From Paracoccus sp. IB05 (GTDB taxonomy: Bacteria; Pseudomonadota; Alphaproteobacteria; Rhodobacterales; Rhodobacteraceae), in assembly GCF_016405985.1 (NCBI RefSeq), contig NZ_JAEFCF010000020.1:26438-90437 (forward strand): 64,000 nt of DNA, written 5' to 3'. The translations under genes were made by a program, and so were the position numbers. Positions within the stretch are counted from its first letter, which is position 1; each line of letters opens with the position of its first letter. The notes below the pieces were generated by a model, which made no database searches, was not told where the DNA came from, and saw only the letters and a list, made by a program, of their open reading frames with translations. Below are positions 39,039 through 49,046 of this stretch, piece after piece.

Positions 39039-39647
39039 TCAATTGGCCGAGACGGGCATTGCCGTCTCGGTCGCCGCCGGGCTGACCTCTGACGCCGCAT
39101 AGCCGTCTGGCACGGGCGTCGTATGGAACGTATAGCTCAGCGTAATTTCTTTCAGCACCTTGCCTTCGGGATCATCCATGATCGACGGATCGACATAGAA
39201 GCTCACCGGCATCATCACCCGCTCGCCGGGTTTCAGCACCTGCTGTTCAAAGCAGAAGCAATGCACTTTGACGAAATAGCCGCCCGCCGCATAGGGGGCG
39301 ACATTATAGCTCGCAGTCCCGGCGGTGACGGTGTCGAGCGGGTTATAGGCCTCGTAAAAGGCCAGCGCATTCTCGCCGATCTTCACCTTCATCTCGGTCA
39401 GCTCGGGGCGGAATTCCCAGGGCATGCCCGAGGCGCGCGAGGCGTCAAAGCGGATGGTGATCTCACGGTCGATCATTGCGGAGGAGGGTTCAGGTGCCAC
39501 AAGCACCGTGCCGCCGAAACCGGTGACCCGGCAGAACCAGTCGTAAAGCGGCACCGCCGCGAAAGAGAGGCCCAGCATCACCGGCACCACCCCCGCAAGG
39601 ATCAGGCCGGTTTTCTTATGCTGACGTCCAGGCTGAGGACCGCTCAT
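39039..39647 (-). CDS. ctaG: Cytochrome c oxidase assembly protein CtaG/Cox11
   Basis: CtaG delivers copper to the CuB site of subunit I. The 202-residue protein has one N-terminal helix (LILAGVVPVMLGLSFAAVPLY) and a periplasmic domain with the copper-binding HCFCFEQQ motif and VMMPVSFYVDPSIMDD. All are typical of Cox11. The ATG overlaps the stop of the small upstream gene by 4 bp. Confidence 0.95.
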   Translation of the reverse strand: MSGPQPGRQHKKTGLILAGVVPVMLGLSFAAVPLYDWFCRVTGFGGTVLVAPEPSSAMIDREITIRFDASRASGMPWEFRPELTEMKVKIGENALAFYEAYNPLDTVTAGTASYNVAPYAAGGYFVKVHCFCFEQQVLKPGERVMMPVSFYVDPSIMDDPEGKVLKEITLSYTFHTTPVPDGYAASEVSPAATETAMPVSAN

Positions 39648-39856
39648 GGTGTTGCCTCCTCTGCCGGTGCTGCGGCGGCCCCCGCCGCGCGCTCCGCGAC
39701 CGGCACATGGTCAAAGCCCTGCACCGGCTCGCCGCGCTGGATTTTCACCATGGTCAGAACGAAGACCAGGACGACAAAGGCCAGAAGCAGCCCCGCCACG
39801 CCGACATTGCGGCCAAAGCGGCGCTTGTGAAGTTCATGTGTGGGTTGCAGCGCCAT
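39644..39856 (-). CDS. Small CoxF-like single-helix membrane protein
   Basis: The product is 70 residues with a basic N-terminus (HELHKRRFGRN), one helix (VGVAGLLLAFVVLVFVLTMV) and an Ala/Glu-rich tail. Genes for such small proteins lie between ctaB and ctaG in Rhodobacterales and are named CoxF in some annotations; a precise role in oxidase assembly is not established. It starts 3 bp after ctaB and overlaps ctaG by 4 bp. Confidence 0.8.
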   Translation of the reverse strand: MALQPTHELHKRRFGRNVGVAGLLLAFVVLVFVLTMVKIQRGEPVQGFDHVPVAERAAGAAAAPAEEATP

Positions 39857-39859
39857 GTC

Positions 39860-40804
39860 TCACCAGCCTCCGAGACCATAGGGGCGCAAAGCCGCCTCGG
39901 CCAAGAATGCACCGAAATGCAGGAAAAGATAAAGAATCGAGAAGGCGAAGAAGCGCTTCTCGACGCGGTAGCCATCGGCCTCGGCCGTGACCTCGTCACG
40001 ACGCCAGATCATCACGGCGCCCATCAGGAAGATCGCGTTCAGGATCAGCGCCACCGCCAGCGTCAGGGGGCCGCCAATCGGCGTCATCGCGGCCCAGAGC
40101 GGCACGGGGGTCAGAAGAAGCGTATAGATGATGATATGGGCACGGGTCGATTTCTTGCCGTGGGTCACGGTCAGCATCGGCACTTTGGCCTTGGAATAGT
40201 CGCTGTTGATGAACAGCGCCAGCGCCCAGAAATGCGGCGGCGTCCACATGAAGATCAGCGCGAACATCAGCACGGCCTCAAGCCCGACCGAGCCCGTCGC
40301 CGCCACCCAGCCGATCATCGGAGGGAAGGCCCCCGCCGCGCCGCCGATCACGATATTCTGCGGCGTCCAGCGTTTCAGCCACATCGTATAGATGACGGCG
40401 TAGAAGAAAATCGTGAAGGCCAGCAGCCCCGCCGCCAGCCAGTTGGTCGCAAGCCCCAGCATCAGCACCGAAAGCACCGACATCGACAGCCCGATCCCGA
40501 GCGCCTCGCCCGGCTCGACCCGGCCCGAGGGGACAGGGCGCGACTGCGTGCGCCGCATCACTGCGTCGATATCGGCATCCCACCACATATTCAGCGCGCC
40601 CGAGGCTCCGGCGCCAAGTGCGATGAAGAGAATGGCCGAAAAGGCCTCGACCGGGTGCAGATGCACCGGCGCGACCAGCAGCCCGACCAGCGCGGTAAAG
40701 ACCACCAGCGACATCACGCGCGGCTTCAGCAGCTGCACGTAATCGCCGAAACTGCCCTCACCAGGCGCGCGGTCTGCACGCTCATATGAGCCGGTATCGC
40801 TCAT
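39860..40804 (-). CDS. ctaB: Protoheme IX farnesyltransferase (heme O synthase)
   Basis: CtaB farnesylates heme B to heme O, the precursor of heme A. The 314-residue membrane protein belongs to the UbiA family: the first Asp-rich motif is in NMWWDADIDAVMRRTQSRP, and further conserved segments are YTMWLKRWTPQNIVIGGAAG and WTPPHFWALALF. Nine helices are predicted. It lies 81 bp after ctaC in the usual order. Confidence 0.96.
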   Translation of the reverse strand: MSDTGSYERADRAPGEGSFGDYVQLLKPRVMSLVVFTALVGLLVAPVHLHPVEAFSAILFIALGAGASGALNMWWDADIDAVMRRTQSRPVPSGRVEPGEALGIGLSMSVLSVLMLGLATNWLAAGLLAFTIFFYAVIYTMWLKRWTPQNIVIGGAAGAFPPMIGWVAATGSVGLEAVLMFALIFMWTPPHFWALALFINSDYSKAKVPMLTVTHGKKSTRAHIIIYTLLLTPVPLWAAMTPIGGPLTLAVALILNAIFLMGAVMIWRRDEVTAEADGYRVEKRFFAFSILYLFLHFGAFLAEAALRPYGLGGW

Positions 40805-40885
40805 TCCATTCCACCTTCACCTTGCGCAAAGAGGCCGTGGCTGTCGCCCGGCCCCTGCCCTGGGGTTCATTCTGCCGCAGATGTC

Positions 40886-41845
40886 TCAGTTCGACGCGAG
40901 CGAAACCGAGGCATCCGCTGCCGGCGTATTGGCCAGCACGACTTCGCCCGTCGCGGCCGCTTCTTTCGCCCAGGCGTCATAGGCCTGCTGCGAGACAACC
41001 TTGACCGTGATCGGCATATAGGCGTGGTCCTTGCCGCACAGTTCCGAACACTGACCAAAGAAGATGCCTTCGCGGTCGGCTTCAAACCATGCCAGCGCGA
41101 TACGGCCCGGGACAGCATCCTGTTTCACCGCGAAAGCCGGGATGGTCCAGGAGTGGATCACGTCCGAGCCGGTGATTTGCAGCAGGATCTTTTTGTTCAC
41201 CGGCACCACCATCGCGGTATCGGTCGCCAAAAGAAACTGGTCCTTGGTATAGCCTGCGCGCTCCAGCCCTTCGATGGCATCGGCGGTCAGGGTGCCATTG
41301 CCGACCAGCTTGCGCCCGTCTTCCAGCGTCTGATCCCAGGCATTGCCACCGATCATGAAGCTGCCAAAGGCAAGGGCCGAGCCGCTTTCATCCAGGATCT
41401 GCGGATATTCGTAGCTCCAGTTCCACTGGTTGCCGGTGATCTTGATGACCACATCGCCTTCCGGGAAGGTCTGCTGTTTCTTCAGCGCCGGCATCGAATA
41501 GACGCCGATCACGATCAGGATGATGATCGGGACCAGGGTCCATGCGATTTCCAGCGGCGTGTTATGGGTGAATTTGCGCGGCACCGGATTCGACCGGCTG
41601 TTGAAGCGCAGGATCACCACCAGCAAAAGCGCCACCACGAAGATGGTCACGACCGTGATGATCCACAGAACCATATCGTCGAGGAAGTGCTTGTCATGCG
41701 CCAGCTCGGTCGCGGCGGTCTGGAAATTCACCCCCCGGTCGACAGGCTGTCCAATGATTTCAAGGGTCTGTGCCATGGCCGACCCGGAGGCCAGTGCCGC
41801 AAAACCTGCAAGGGCAGCGCCCTTCAGAGTGGTGATCACACGCAT
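40886..41845 (-). CDS. ctaC: Cytochrome c oxidase subunit II
   Basis: Subunit II accepts electrons from cytochrome c at the CuA centre. The product is 319 residues from the ATG at 41843-41845, which starts a signal peptide (TTLKGAALAGFAALASGSAMA). Two membrane helices follow, then the periplasmic cupredoxin domain with the CuA ligands GQCSELCGKDHAYM (about 266-279). The open frame continues upstream without a credible start. It is first in the ctaC-ctaB-ctaG-ctaE cluster; ctaD (subunit I) is not in the window, as expected for these bacteria. Confidence 0.95.
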   Translation of the reverse strand: MRVITTLKGAALAGFAALASGSAMAQTLEIIGQPVDRGVNFQTAATELAHDKHFLDDMVLWIITVVTIFVVALLLVVILRFNSRSNPVPRKFTHNTPLEIAWTLVPIIILIVIGVYSMPALKKQQTFPEGDVVIKITGNQWNWSYEYPQILDESGSALAFGSFMIGGNAWDQTLEDGRKLVGNGTLTADAIEGLERAGYTKDQFLLATDTAMVVPVNKKILLQITGSDVIHSWTIPAFAVKQDAVPGRIALAWFEADREGIFFGQCSELCGKDHAYMPITVKVVSQQAYDAWAKEAAATGEVVLANTPAADASVSLASN

Positions 41846-42029
41846 GTCTCGTCCCGCTTCTGGGTGCGGCCTGTTGCCGCTGCCTTGAGGAAACCCTGCC
41901 CCTCCTGTCACGAAGCGGTGAGGAATCCCATTGTTTCCGCTGTCGTTCAAACCATATTGGGCGCAGGACGACAAGAGAAACCATGATGTCGCAGCCCGGC
42001 CTGGTTGACCTGAATCAAGGACATACCCA

Positions 42030-43454
42030 ATGAGCACCGCCCCTTTCCGCCCTTTCGAGGAAAAACTCGACGAGTCTGCCGCGCTTGGCCTGTTGCGGGA
42101 GGCCACTGCCGGCGCCGATGATGGCGAGTTGTTTCTTGAGCGCCGGCGGGGCGAGAGCCTCGTTCTGGATGATGGCCGCATCCGCAATGCCAGCTATGAT
42201 GCAAGCGAGGGGTTCGGCCTGCGCGCTGTGCGGGGCGAAGTCGCGGGCTATGCCCATTCGACGGAAATCTCGGAACAGGCGCTCAGGCGCGCAGTGGGCA
42301 CGGCGCGGCTGGCGGTGGGCGATGGCGGCGGTGTGCTGGCCCCCCCTCCCCCGGGCACCAATCACCATCTCTACCGGGCGGTTGACCCGCTGGAGGATAC
42401 GTCTTTCGCCGGCAAGATCGACATCCTGAAAGAGATCGACGCTTTCGCGCGCGACCAGGACCCGCGTGTGGTCCAGGTCTCTGCCTCGCTTTCCGCGAGC
42501 CTCCAGGAGGTCGAGATCCTGCGCCCCGAAGGGTTGCGGCTGTCAGACATCCGCCCGATGGCGCGGCTCAATGTCTCGGTGATCTTAGAGGAAAACGGTC
42601 GGCGCGAGAGCGGTTCTTCGGGCGGGGGGGGCCGGCATGGTCTGGCAGAATTGCTGGCGCCCGCAAACTGGAAAGCGGCCATCACCGAGGCGATCCGCAT
42701 CGCCCGGGTGAACCTGACCGCGGTGCCGGCGCCGGCAGGGATGATGGATGTGGTGCTGGGCCCGGGCTGGCCGGGGATCCTCCTCCATGAGGCGATCGGC
42801 CATGGGCTTGAGGGCGATTTCAATCGCAAACAGACCTCGGCCTTTGCGGGGCTGATGGGCAGGCAGATCGCGTCCAAAGGGGTGACCGTGCTTGATGACG
42901 GTACGCTCCCGGACCGGCGCGGCTCGCTGACCTTCGATGATGAGGGCACGCCCTCGGGTAAAAACGTGCTGATCGAGGATGGGGTGCTGGTCGGCTATAT
43001 GCAGGACCGTCAGAACGCGCGGCTGATGGGCGTGGCGCCCACCGGCAACGGGCGGCGCGAAAGCTATGCCCATATCCCTATGCCGCGCATGACCAATACC
43101 TATATGCTTTCGGGACAGGATGACCCGGCGGCGGTGCTCGCGGATCTGAAAGACGGGATCTGGGCGGTGGGGTTCGGCGGCGGCCAGGTCGATATCACCT
43201 CCGGCAAATTCGTGTTTTCCTGCACCGAGGCCTACCGGGTCAGGAATGGCCAGGTCGGTGAGGCGATCCGGGGCGCCACGCTGATCGGTGACGGGGCGAC
43301 CGCGCTGAAGGGCATCCGCGCCATCGGCAATGATCTGCAGCTTGACCCCGGCATCGGCAATTGCGGCAAAGCCGGGCAATGGGTGCCGGTGGGTGTGGGC
43401 CAGCCGACGCTGATGATCGGCGGGCTGACAATCGGAGGCCAGAAGGCGGGCTGA
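42030..43454 (+). CDS. tldD: Metalloprotease TldD
   Basis: TldD with TldE forms a zinc protease that degrades or matures peptides such as microcins and antitoxins. The 474-residue protein has the metal motif HEAIGHGLEGDF (about 252-263), preceded by GPGWPGILL and followed by DRRGSLTFDDEGTPS, all typical. It is divergent from ctaC, with 184 bp between. In Rhodobacterales tldD is next to ctaC in many genomes. TldE is not visible here. Confidence 0.95.
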   Translation: MSTAPFRPFEEKLDESAALGLLREATAGADDGELFLERRRGESLVLDDGRIRNASYDASEGFGLRAVRGEVAGYAHSTEISEQALRRAVGTARLAVGDGGGVLAPPPPGTNHHLYRAVDPLEDTSFAGKIDILKEIDAFARDQDPRVVQVSASLSASLQEVEILRPEGLRLSDIRPMARLNVSVILEENGRRESGSSGGGGRHGLAELLAPANWKAAITEAIRIARVNLTAVPAPAGMMDVVLGPGWPGILLHEAIGHGLEGDFNRKQTSAFAGLMGRQIASKGVTVLDDGTLPDRRGSLTFDDEGTPSGKNVLIEDGVLVGYMQDRQNARLMGVAPTGNGRRESYAHIPMPRMTNTYMLSGQDDPAAVLADLKDGIWAVGFGGGQVDITSGKFVFSCTEAYRVRNGQVGEAIRGATLIGDGATALKGIRAIGNDLQLDPGIGNCGKAGQWVPVGVGQPTLMIGGLTIGGQKAG

Positions 43455-43642
43455 AGCGGCGACAGGATCATGCGGCGACGGCACCATGGCGCGACAGGCC
43501 ATCAGCGCCTGTCGTAAAACCCGGCCTGACATCGCCGGGTCGCTATGTAACTTTGAGGACAGCAGCGCCGCAGGGCGAGCACCACAACCGTGACAGCCGA
43601 CCCGGCCAGGATACCAGTGACAGTGATTTCGGAGAGCGTAAC

Positions 43643-44083
43643 GTGAGCCTGTTCGTGTCTACCCCGCGCGGCACGCGCCTTATCGGGGCGAAAACGCTGA
43701 CCCTCACCACGCTGGCCTGGTGCCTGGTGCCATCCCTGATCGGTGGCATCGGCTGGATCCTCATGGATCTGACCGCAGGGCCAGGCACCGGCCAGAGCCT
43801 CGGCCAGAACGGCAGCCCAGGCCAGTCCGCGCTCCAGATGCTGTTTTACCTGCTTTTTCTCTCGCCGCTGATCCTGGGTCCGTTCTGGGTGGCCATCGGC
43901 ATCGGCACGGCGATGTTGTGCAAATACGGCGCTTATGGCTCGCTGAGCGCCGTGATCTGGGGCGCATTCCTTGGCGGCGGCGCGGCGATGACCACGGGCA
44001 TCCCGACGCTGATCGCAATTGGTGCGATTCTTGCAACCTTTCACCGCTTCACGCTGGCGCTGCTCAGACCGGGCGCGTTCTGA
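43643..44083 (+). CDS. Membrane protein of unknown function
   Basis: The product is 146 residues from a GTG at 43643, which has GGAG eight bases upstream; the frame extends further up but with no better start. Three to four hydrophobic segments are visible (LTTLAWCLVPSLIGGIGWI, MLFYLLFLSPLILGPFWVAI, SLSAVIWGAFLGGGAAM, TLIAIGAILATFHRF). It converges on murD with 15 bp between stop codons. No family recognised. Confidence 0.72.
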   Translation: MSLFVSTPRGTRLIGAKTLTLTTLAWCLVPSLIGGIGWILMDLTAGPGTGQSLGQNGSPGQSALQMLFYLLFLSPLILGPFWVAIGIGTAMLCKYGAYGSLSAVIWGAFLGGGAAMTTGIPTLIAIGAILATFHRFTLALLRPGAF

Positions 44084-44098
44084 GCAGGGCAAAGCCCC

Positions 44099-45511
44099 TC
44101 AGGGCTGTGCGATCCCCGGCAGCGCCCGCACGATCCGGGTGAAATCCTCGCCGCGTTTCTCGAAATTCGGATATTGGTCGAAACTGGCAGCAGCAGGCGC
44201 AAGCAGCACCACCTCGCCCGGCCCGGCCTCTTCCGCCGCCCGGGTCACCGCGCGTTCCATCGTCTCACAGATCTCATGCGGGGTCTGGCCGATCTGCAGC
44301 GCGAAATCGCGGGCGGAATGGCCGATCAGATAGGCCTTCACCACCGGGGCAAGATCCGGAGCGAGGCTGGCAATACCGCCATCCTTGCCCATCCCGCCCG
44401 CGATCCAGCGGATTTTCGGGAAAGCGCGCAGCGCCATCGCGGCGCTGTCGACATTGGTGGCCTTGGAATCGTTGATGAATTTCACGCCTGCCCGCTCGCC
44501 CACCAGCTGGCTGCGATGGGGAAGGCCCGCGAAAGAGTGCAAAGCCCCCTCGATCATTTTTGGCGCAAGACCCAGGGTCCGCGCCACCGCCCAGGCCGCA
44601 CAGGCATTCTGGTGGTTATGCGCGCCCGGCAGGCCGGAAATGCCGCGCAGATCCACGGACGCCATCTGCCGCCCGCGCCGCCATTCTGCCAGAAAGCCTT
44701 TGCGCGCGAAAACCGACCAGGCGAAGCCCTCAAGCTTTTGCCCCGAGGAGATCCGGATCACCCGGTCATCGCCCGGCCCCTGCGCCATCTGCCCGGCGAG
44801 GTACTGCCCCTCGACCTCATCGACGCCGATCACCGCGCGATCCGGCCCGCCTTCGGCGAAAAGCCGGCGCTTGGCCGCGAAATAGCCGCCCATGCCGGCA
44901 TGGCGGTCCAGATGATCGGGCGAGAGATTGGTGAAGACCGCCACATCCGGCGTCAGCGCGCGGGCCAGATCGGTCTGGTAGGAGGAAAGTTCCAGCACCA
45001 GCACCTCGCCATCGCGCGGCGGGTCGATCGACAACACGCCCTTGCCGATATTGCCGGCCATCTGGGTCGGGCGGCCCGCGACTTCGAGAATATGGTGGAT
45101 CAGCGCCGTGGTGGTCGATTTCCCGTTCGAGCCGGTGACACAGACAACTTTGGGGACCTGGTCGAATTCATCCCATTCCTCGCCGCCCCAGGACTGGAAG
45201 AAGAGGCCGATATCATTGTCGACCGGCACGCCAAGTTCCAGCGCGCGGGCGATGATCGGGTTCGGCTTCGGATAGAGATGCGGGATCCCGGGCGAGGTCA
45301 CGAGGCAGGCCACGCCTTCCAGCGCCATATTGCGGGTCAGATCGGTGAGGGCAAAGCCCTCGGCCTCGGCAAGCCCGCGCGATTCGGGGCTGTCATCCCA
45401 TAGCAGCGCTTCGGCGCCACCCGCGATCAGGGCCCGGGCCGTGGCAAGGCCAGACCGCCCCAGCCCCAGAACCGCAACCTTCTGCCCCTGATAGCCACGT
45501 ACCGCAATCAT
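44099..45511 (-). CDS. murD: UDP-N-acetylmuramoyl-L-alanine--D-glutamate ligase
   Basis: MurD adds D-glutamate to the peptidoglycan precursor in the cytosol. The 470-residue ligase has an N-terminal Rossmann-like domain ([20 protein letters not shown]), the ATP P-loop [18 protein letters not shown] (about 121-138), [13 protein letters not shown], and the C-terminal domain ending [18 protein letters not shown]. It belongs to the dcw cluster but lies about 2.5 kb past mraY, separated by three genes on the other strand. Confidence 0.96.
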   Translation of the reverse strand: MIAVRGYQGQKVAVLGLGRSGLATARALIAGGAEALLWDDSPESRGLAEAEGFALTDLTRNMALEGVACLVTSPGIPHLYPKPNPIIARALELGVPVDNDIGLFFQSWGGEEWDEFDQVPKVVCVTGSNGKSTTTALIHHILEVAGRPTQMAGNIGKGVLSIDPPRDGEVLVLELSSYQTDLARALTPDVAVFTNLSPDHLDRHAGMGGYFAAKRRLFAEGGPDRAVIGVDEVEGQYLAGQMAQGPGDDRVIRISSGQKLEGFAWSVFARKGFLAEWRRGRQMASVDLRGISGLPGAHNHQNACAAWAVARTLGLAPKMIEGALHSFAGLPHRSQLVGERAGVKFINDSKATNVDSAAMALRAFPKIRWIAGGMGKDGGIASLAPDLAPVVKAYLIGHSARDFALQIGQTPHEICETMERAVTRAAEEAGPGEVVLLAPAAASFDQYPNFEKRGEDFTRIVRALPGIAQP

Positions 45512-45720
45512 CTCTGCCGCCTGCCATTTCTGCCCCGCACCTGTCGCCGGAGGGGGTCATTTTCCGCCTCCGACAATGCGCCAGCGGCTCGGCAGGCGCA
45601 AGATGGCCACCAGCTGAGCCAATCTGTCGCAGCCCCGGGAGCCGCCGTTTTGACCTGCGTCAATGCCCCGTCCCTGTTGCGCATTATTCCTGCGGGTGTT
45701 GAAAACAGAAAGTAACGGGT

Positions 45721-46317
45721 ATGAAACATCTCTCCGCCGCGCTTCTCGCCGCGCTCGTCACCGCCGCCCCTGCCCTGGCGCAGGAGGCCGGCACCCTCAC
45801 CCTCGGCTTCGGGATCGGAACCGTCGCGCCAAAGGACAATAACGGCGCACTGGCCGGGATGGAGTCGAGCATCGGCAAGAACACCCGCCCGATCCTGACG
45901 CTGGAATATTTCGTCCGCGACAATATCGGGATCGAGCTGCTGGCCGCCGCGCCCTTCAGACATGATATCAGCCTTGCCGGGCTGGGCGAGATCGGGTCGA
46001 CCAAGCAGCTGCCGCCGACCCTCAGCGTCAACTGGCATATCCCGACCACCAGCAGATTCACGCCCTTTGTCGGGCTCGGGGTGAATTACACCAAATTCTT
46101 TGAAGAGAAATCCACACTCGGCACGCTGAAGATCAAAGAAAGCTTCGGCCTCGCCGCGACCCTTGGTGTGGATTATGCGATCAGCGACAAGGCGGCTTTG
46201 CGCGCCGATATCCGCTATATCGATATCGACAGCGATGTGCTGCTGAATGGCACGAAAATTGGCAAAGCCGCGATCGATCCGCTGGTCGCCAGCGTCTCCT
46301 ATGTGATGAAATTCTGA
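45721..46317 (+). CDS. OmpW family outer membrane protein
   Basis: The product is 198 residues with a signal peptide (MKHLSAALLAALVTAAPALAQ) and an eight-stranded-barrel pattern: GTLTLGFGIGTVAP at the start, PPTLSVNWHIP, FTPFVGLGVNYTKFF in the middle, and a C-terminal aromatic residue (YVMKF), the outer membrane sorting signal. The family includes OmpW porins for small hydrophobic compounds. A terminator follows immediately. Located between mraY and murD on the opposite strand. Confidence 0.9.
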   Translation: MKHLSAALLAALVTAAPALAQEAGTLTLGFGIGTVAPKDNNGALAGMESSIGKNTRPILTLEYFVRDNIGIELLAAAPFRHDISLAGLGEIGSTKQLPPTLSVNWHIPTTSRFTPFVGLGVNYTKFFEEKSTLGTLKIKESFGLAATLGVDYAISDKAALRADIRYIDIDSDVLLNGTKIGKAAIDPLVASVSYVMKF

Positions 46318-46349
46318 TTTCCCCCCCTCGGCGGGAACAGAAGCGGAAG

Positions 46350-46374
46350 GGGCGGCAGTTTTGCCGCCCTTTTT
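46350..46374 (+). terminator. Rho-independent terminator of the ompW-like gene
   Basis: An 8-bp perfect stem GGGCGGCA/TGCCGCCC (46350-46357 with 46362-46369) encloses a 4-nt loop and is followed by TTTTT, 33 bp after the ompW-like stop codon. Confidence 0.92.
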
Positions 46375-46430
46375 GCATTGCGGGGCGGGATCTGCCAGGC
46401 TGGCCACGCCAGCCGCAGGAGGCAAGCCCG

Positions 46431-47054
46431 ATGATGATCTCTGAGATCGAGGATTATTTCACCCATGGCTGCGGGCGCTGCCCGCGGTTTTCGACACCGG
46501 ACTGTTCAACCCGCCTCTGGGCGGCAGGGCTGGCAGAGCTGCGGCGGATCTGTCGGGCCGCCGGGCTGGCGGAAGTCGTGAAATGGGGCCATCCCTGCTA
46601 TCTCCATGCCGGCCGCAATATCGCGATCATCGGCGCGCTCAGGGGCGATTTCCGGCTGAGCTTCTTCAACGCCGCGCTGATGAAAGACCCCGATGGCGTG
46701 CTTGAACGCCAGGGCCCGCATACGAAACACCCCGATATGATCCGCTTCACCGAGAATAGCCGGGTGACCGCGCTGGAGCCGGTGATCCGCGCATATCTGC
46801 GCGAGGCGATGGATTATGCAAAAGCCGGTCTGCGGCCGGCCCGTGAGGTCAGCGAGATTGCATTGCCGGACGAACTGATCGAGGCGCTCGACGCCGATCC
46901 GGACCTGGCCGAGGCCTTCCACGCGCTGACCCCGGGGCGGCAGAAAAGCTACGCCTTCAACCTCAGCGGCGCAAAGACCTCTGCAACGAGGATCGCACGG
47001 ATCGGGAAATTCCGCCCGAAGATCCTTGCCGGCAAAGGCGCGCTGGATCGCTGA
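46431..47054 (+). CDS. YdeI/DUF1801-type protein
   Basis: The product is 207 residues. The N-terminal DUF1801 fold shows the EVVKWGHPCYLHAGRNIAII and RLSFFNAALMKDP segments, and the C-terminal part ends in the YdeI-type helix RQKSYAFNLSGAKTSATR with IARIGKFRPKILAGKG. Related YdeI proteins are linked to peptide or acid resistance in some bacteria, but a biochemical role is not established. It follows the ompW terminator and is on the same strand. Confidence 0.85.
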   Translation: MMISEIEDYFTHGCGRCPRFSTPDCSTRLWAAGLAELRRICRAAGLAEVVKWGHPCYLHAGRNIAIIGALRGDFRLSFFNAALMKDPDGVLERQGPHTKHPDMIRFTENSRVTALEPVIRAYLREAMDYAKAGLRPAREVSEIALPDELIEALDADPDLAEAFHALTPGRQKSYAFNLSGAKTSATRIARIGKFRPKILAGKGALDR

Positions 47055-47237
47055 GATCCTGCCGCGCCGTCCTGCTGCCGGAGAGCCGCCGCCCCGCCCG
47101 CCAGGATCAGGCAGGGTCGGGTCATCTCACCGCGCCTCTGAAAGGAACCAGAGCGATACCGGACGATAGGGAATTCAACCCTTGCATGATCCGAACGCCA
47201 ATGTCAGGCATCCTTCCGACCATAGGGGAGATGAATA

Positions 47238-47720
47238 ATGTTCAGAAATATTACACTTGCCGGCTTCGCGCTGATGATGTCCCTCGCTCCGGGCCAGGCC
47301 GCAGAAGTCGTTGGCGAGGCAGGCGGCTGGGAGATCTACCGCGACGCGAATATGGGCGGCGGCTGCTATATGACCTCCGCGTTCGAGGACGGATCGGTCG
47401 TTCAGGTCGGCTTTGATCTCAAAGAAGATGCAGCCTTCATGGCGGTGTTCAACAGCGACTGGACCGATATTACGGATGGCAAGGCCTATCCGATGACCAT
47501 CGATCTGGATGGCCAGGAATGGGAGGCCGATGGCCATGGCGTGAGTGACCATGAGATCGGCGGCATCATCGTGCTGATCGAGAATGAGGAATTTCTTACG
47601 GATCTGGCGCTGAAAAACACGCTGAGCCTGTCAAATTCCGAGGGTGAAGTGGCGCTGCTTGACCTCGCGGGAACCCGTGATGCCGTGATCGCCACTGCGG
47701 ATTGCCTCGGCGCAAACTGA
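47238..47720 (+). CDS. Exported protein of unknown function
   Basis: The product is 160 residues. GGGGAGATGAATA before the ATG supplies a ribosome site, and the N-terminus is a signal peptide (MFRNITLAGFALMMSLAPGQAA). The mature domain reads GGWEIYRDANMGGGCYMTSAFEDGS... with a second cysteine near the C-terminus (ATADCLGAN), compatible with a disulfide and a beta-rich fold. Similar small exported proteins are common in Rhodobacterales but have no named role. It converges on mraY. Confidence 0.78.
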   Translation: MFRNITLAGFALMMSLAPGQAAEVVGEAGGWEIYRDANMGGGCYMTSAFEDGSVVQVGFDLKEDAAFMAVFNSDWTDITDGKAYPMTIDLDGQEWEADGHGVSDHEIGGIIVLIENEEFLTDLALKNTLSLSNSEGEVALLDLAGTRDAVIATADCLGAN

Positions 47721-47963
47721 TCCCGCTTTTGCAGGGATGCAGCCCCGCGGGTCCGGACAGGACGGCCCCGGGGCGGCAAAAGAGCCGCGGCTTCACCGTC
47801 AGGGAAAGCGGCGGCTCTGCCGGATTTCGGGGCCTGGGAAAGATTGCCCTGAGCGCGTTTATGGCGGCCAGAAGGGGCGCGTGACTGATGAGGATGTCAG
47901 GGACGAATGTCTCGCCCTGACCTTCGCTGAGGGCCAGCCTTCGGTGAGGGCCGGAGCCCGGCC

Positions 47964-49046
47964 TCAGCGCACTTTCAGCGTCGCCAGCCCGATCATCGCG
48001 AGGATCAGCGAGATGATCCAGAAGCGGATCACGATCTGCGGCTCGGCCCAGCCCTTTTTCTCGAAATGGTGGTGGATCGGCGCCATCAGGAAGATCCGCT
48101 TTTTGGTGCGCTTGTAATAAAGCACCTGGATGATCACGCTCAGCGCCTCGACCACGAAAAGGCCGCCGACAATGGCCAGCACGATCTCGTGCTTGGTGCA
48201 TACCGCCATCGCACCCAAAGCGCCGCCAAGCGCGAGCGAGCCGGTATCGCCCATGAAGACCGCCGCGGGCGGCGCGTTATACCACAGGAAGCCAAGCCCG
48301 CCGCCGATCAGCGCCGAGGCGAAGATCACCAGTTCCGCTGTGCCCGGCACGGCATGGACACCGAGGTAATTCGCCATGGTCGAGGTGCCGACCACATAAG
48401 CGATGACGCCGATGGTGCCGGCCGCGATCATCACCGGCATGATCGCCAGACCGTCCAGACCGTCGGTCAGGTTGACCGCATTGGCAGCGCCGACGATCAC
48501 GATCATGCCGAAGGGCACGAAGAAGATGCCCAGATTGATCAGCGCATCTTTGAAAAAGGGCATGGCCAGCTGATTGGTCAGCCCTTCGGGGTGGAACCGC
48601 GCCGCCGCCCAGGCCGCAAGGCCCGCGATCACGAGGCCCAGGATAAACCGGATGCGCGACGACACGCCCTTGGTGTTCTGTTTGGTGACCTTGGCATAGT
48701 CATCCGCGAAACCGATCAGCCCGAAGGCCAGCGTGACCAGCAGCACGATCCAGACATAGGGATTATCAAGCCGCGCCCAGAGGAGCGTCGAAATCGTCAG
48801 CGCCGAGAGGATCAGGAGCCCGCCCATCGTCGGCGTTCCGGCTTTCGCGAAATGGCTCTGCGGCCCGTCATCGCGGATCGGCTGCCCCTTCCCTTGCTTC
48901 CGGCGCAAGAGGTTGATCAGCGGACGCCCGAAGATGAAGCCGAAGATCAGCGCCGTGCCGAAAGCCATCCCTGCCCGGAAAGTGATATACCGGAACAGAT
49001 TGAAGAAATCGCCCCCGTCAGAGAGTTCGGTCAGCCAGAAAAGCAT
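47964..49046 (-). CDS. mraY: Phospho-N-acetylmuramoyl-pentapeptide-transferase
   Basis: MraY makes lipid I from UDP-MurNAc-pentapeptide and undecaprenyl phosphate. The 360-residue protein has ten helices, the first Asp motif [11 protein letters not shown], the second [11 protein letters not shown], and [19 protein letters not shown] near the C-terminus, all diagnostic. Its start directly abuts the murF stop codon (no intervening base). Confidence 0.97.
   Translation of the reverse strand: MLFWLTELSDGGDFFNLFRYITFRAGMAFGTALIFGFIFGRPLINLLRRKQGKGQPIRDDGPQSHFAKAGTPTMGGLLILSALTISTLLWARLDNPYVWIVLLVTLAFGLIGFADDYAKVTKQNTKGVSSRIRFILGLVIAGLAAWAAARFHPEGLTNQLAMPFFKDALINLGIFFVPFGMIVIVGAANAVNLTDGLDGLAIMPVMIAAGTIGVIAYVVGTSTMANYLGVHAVPGTAELVIFASALIGGGLGFLWYNAPPAAVFMGDTGSLALGGALGAMAVCTKHEIVLAIVGGLFVVEALSVIIQVLYYKRTKKRIFLMAPIHHHFEKKGWAEPQIVIRFWIISLILAMIGLATLKVR

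Noticed and set aside
43491..43516. Hairpin CGACAGGC/GCCTGTCG after tldD as terminator
   Set aside because: It has no T tract after it (TAAAAC follows), so termination is not supported.
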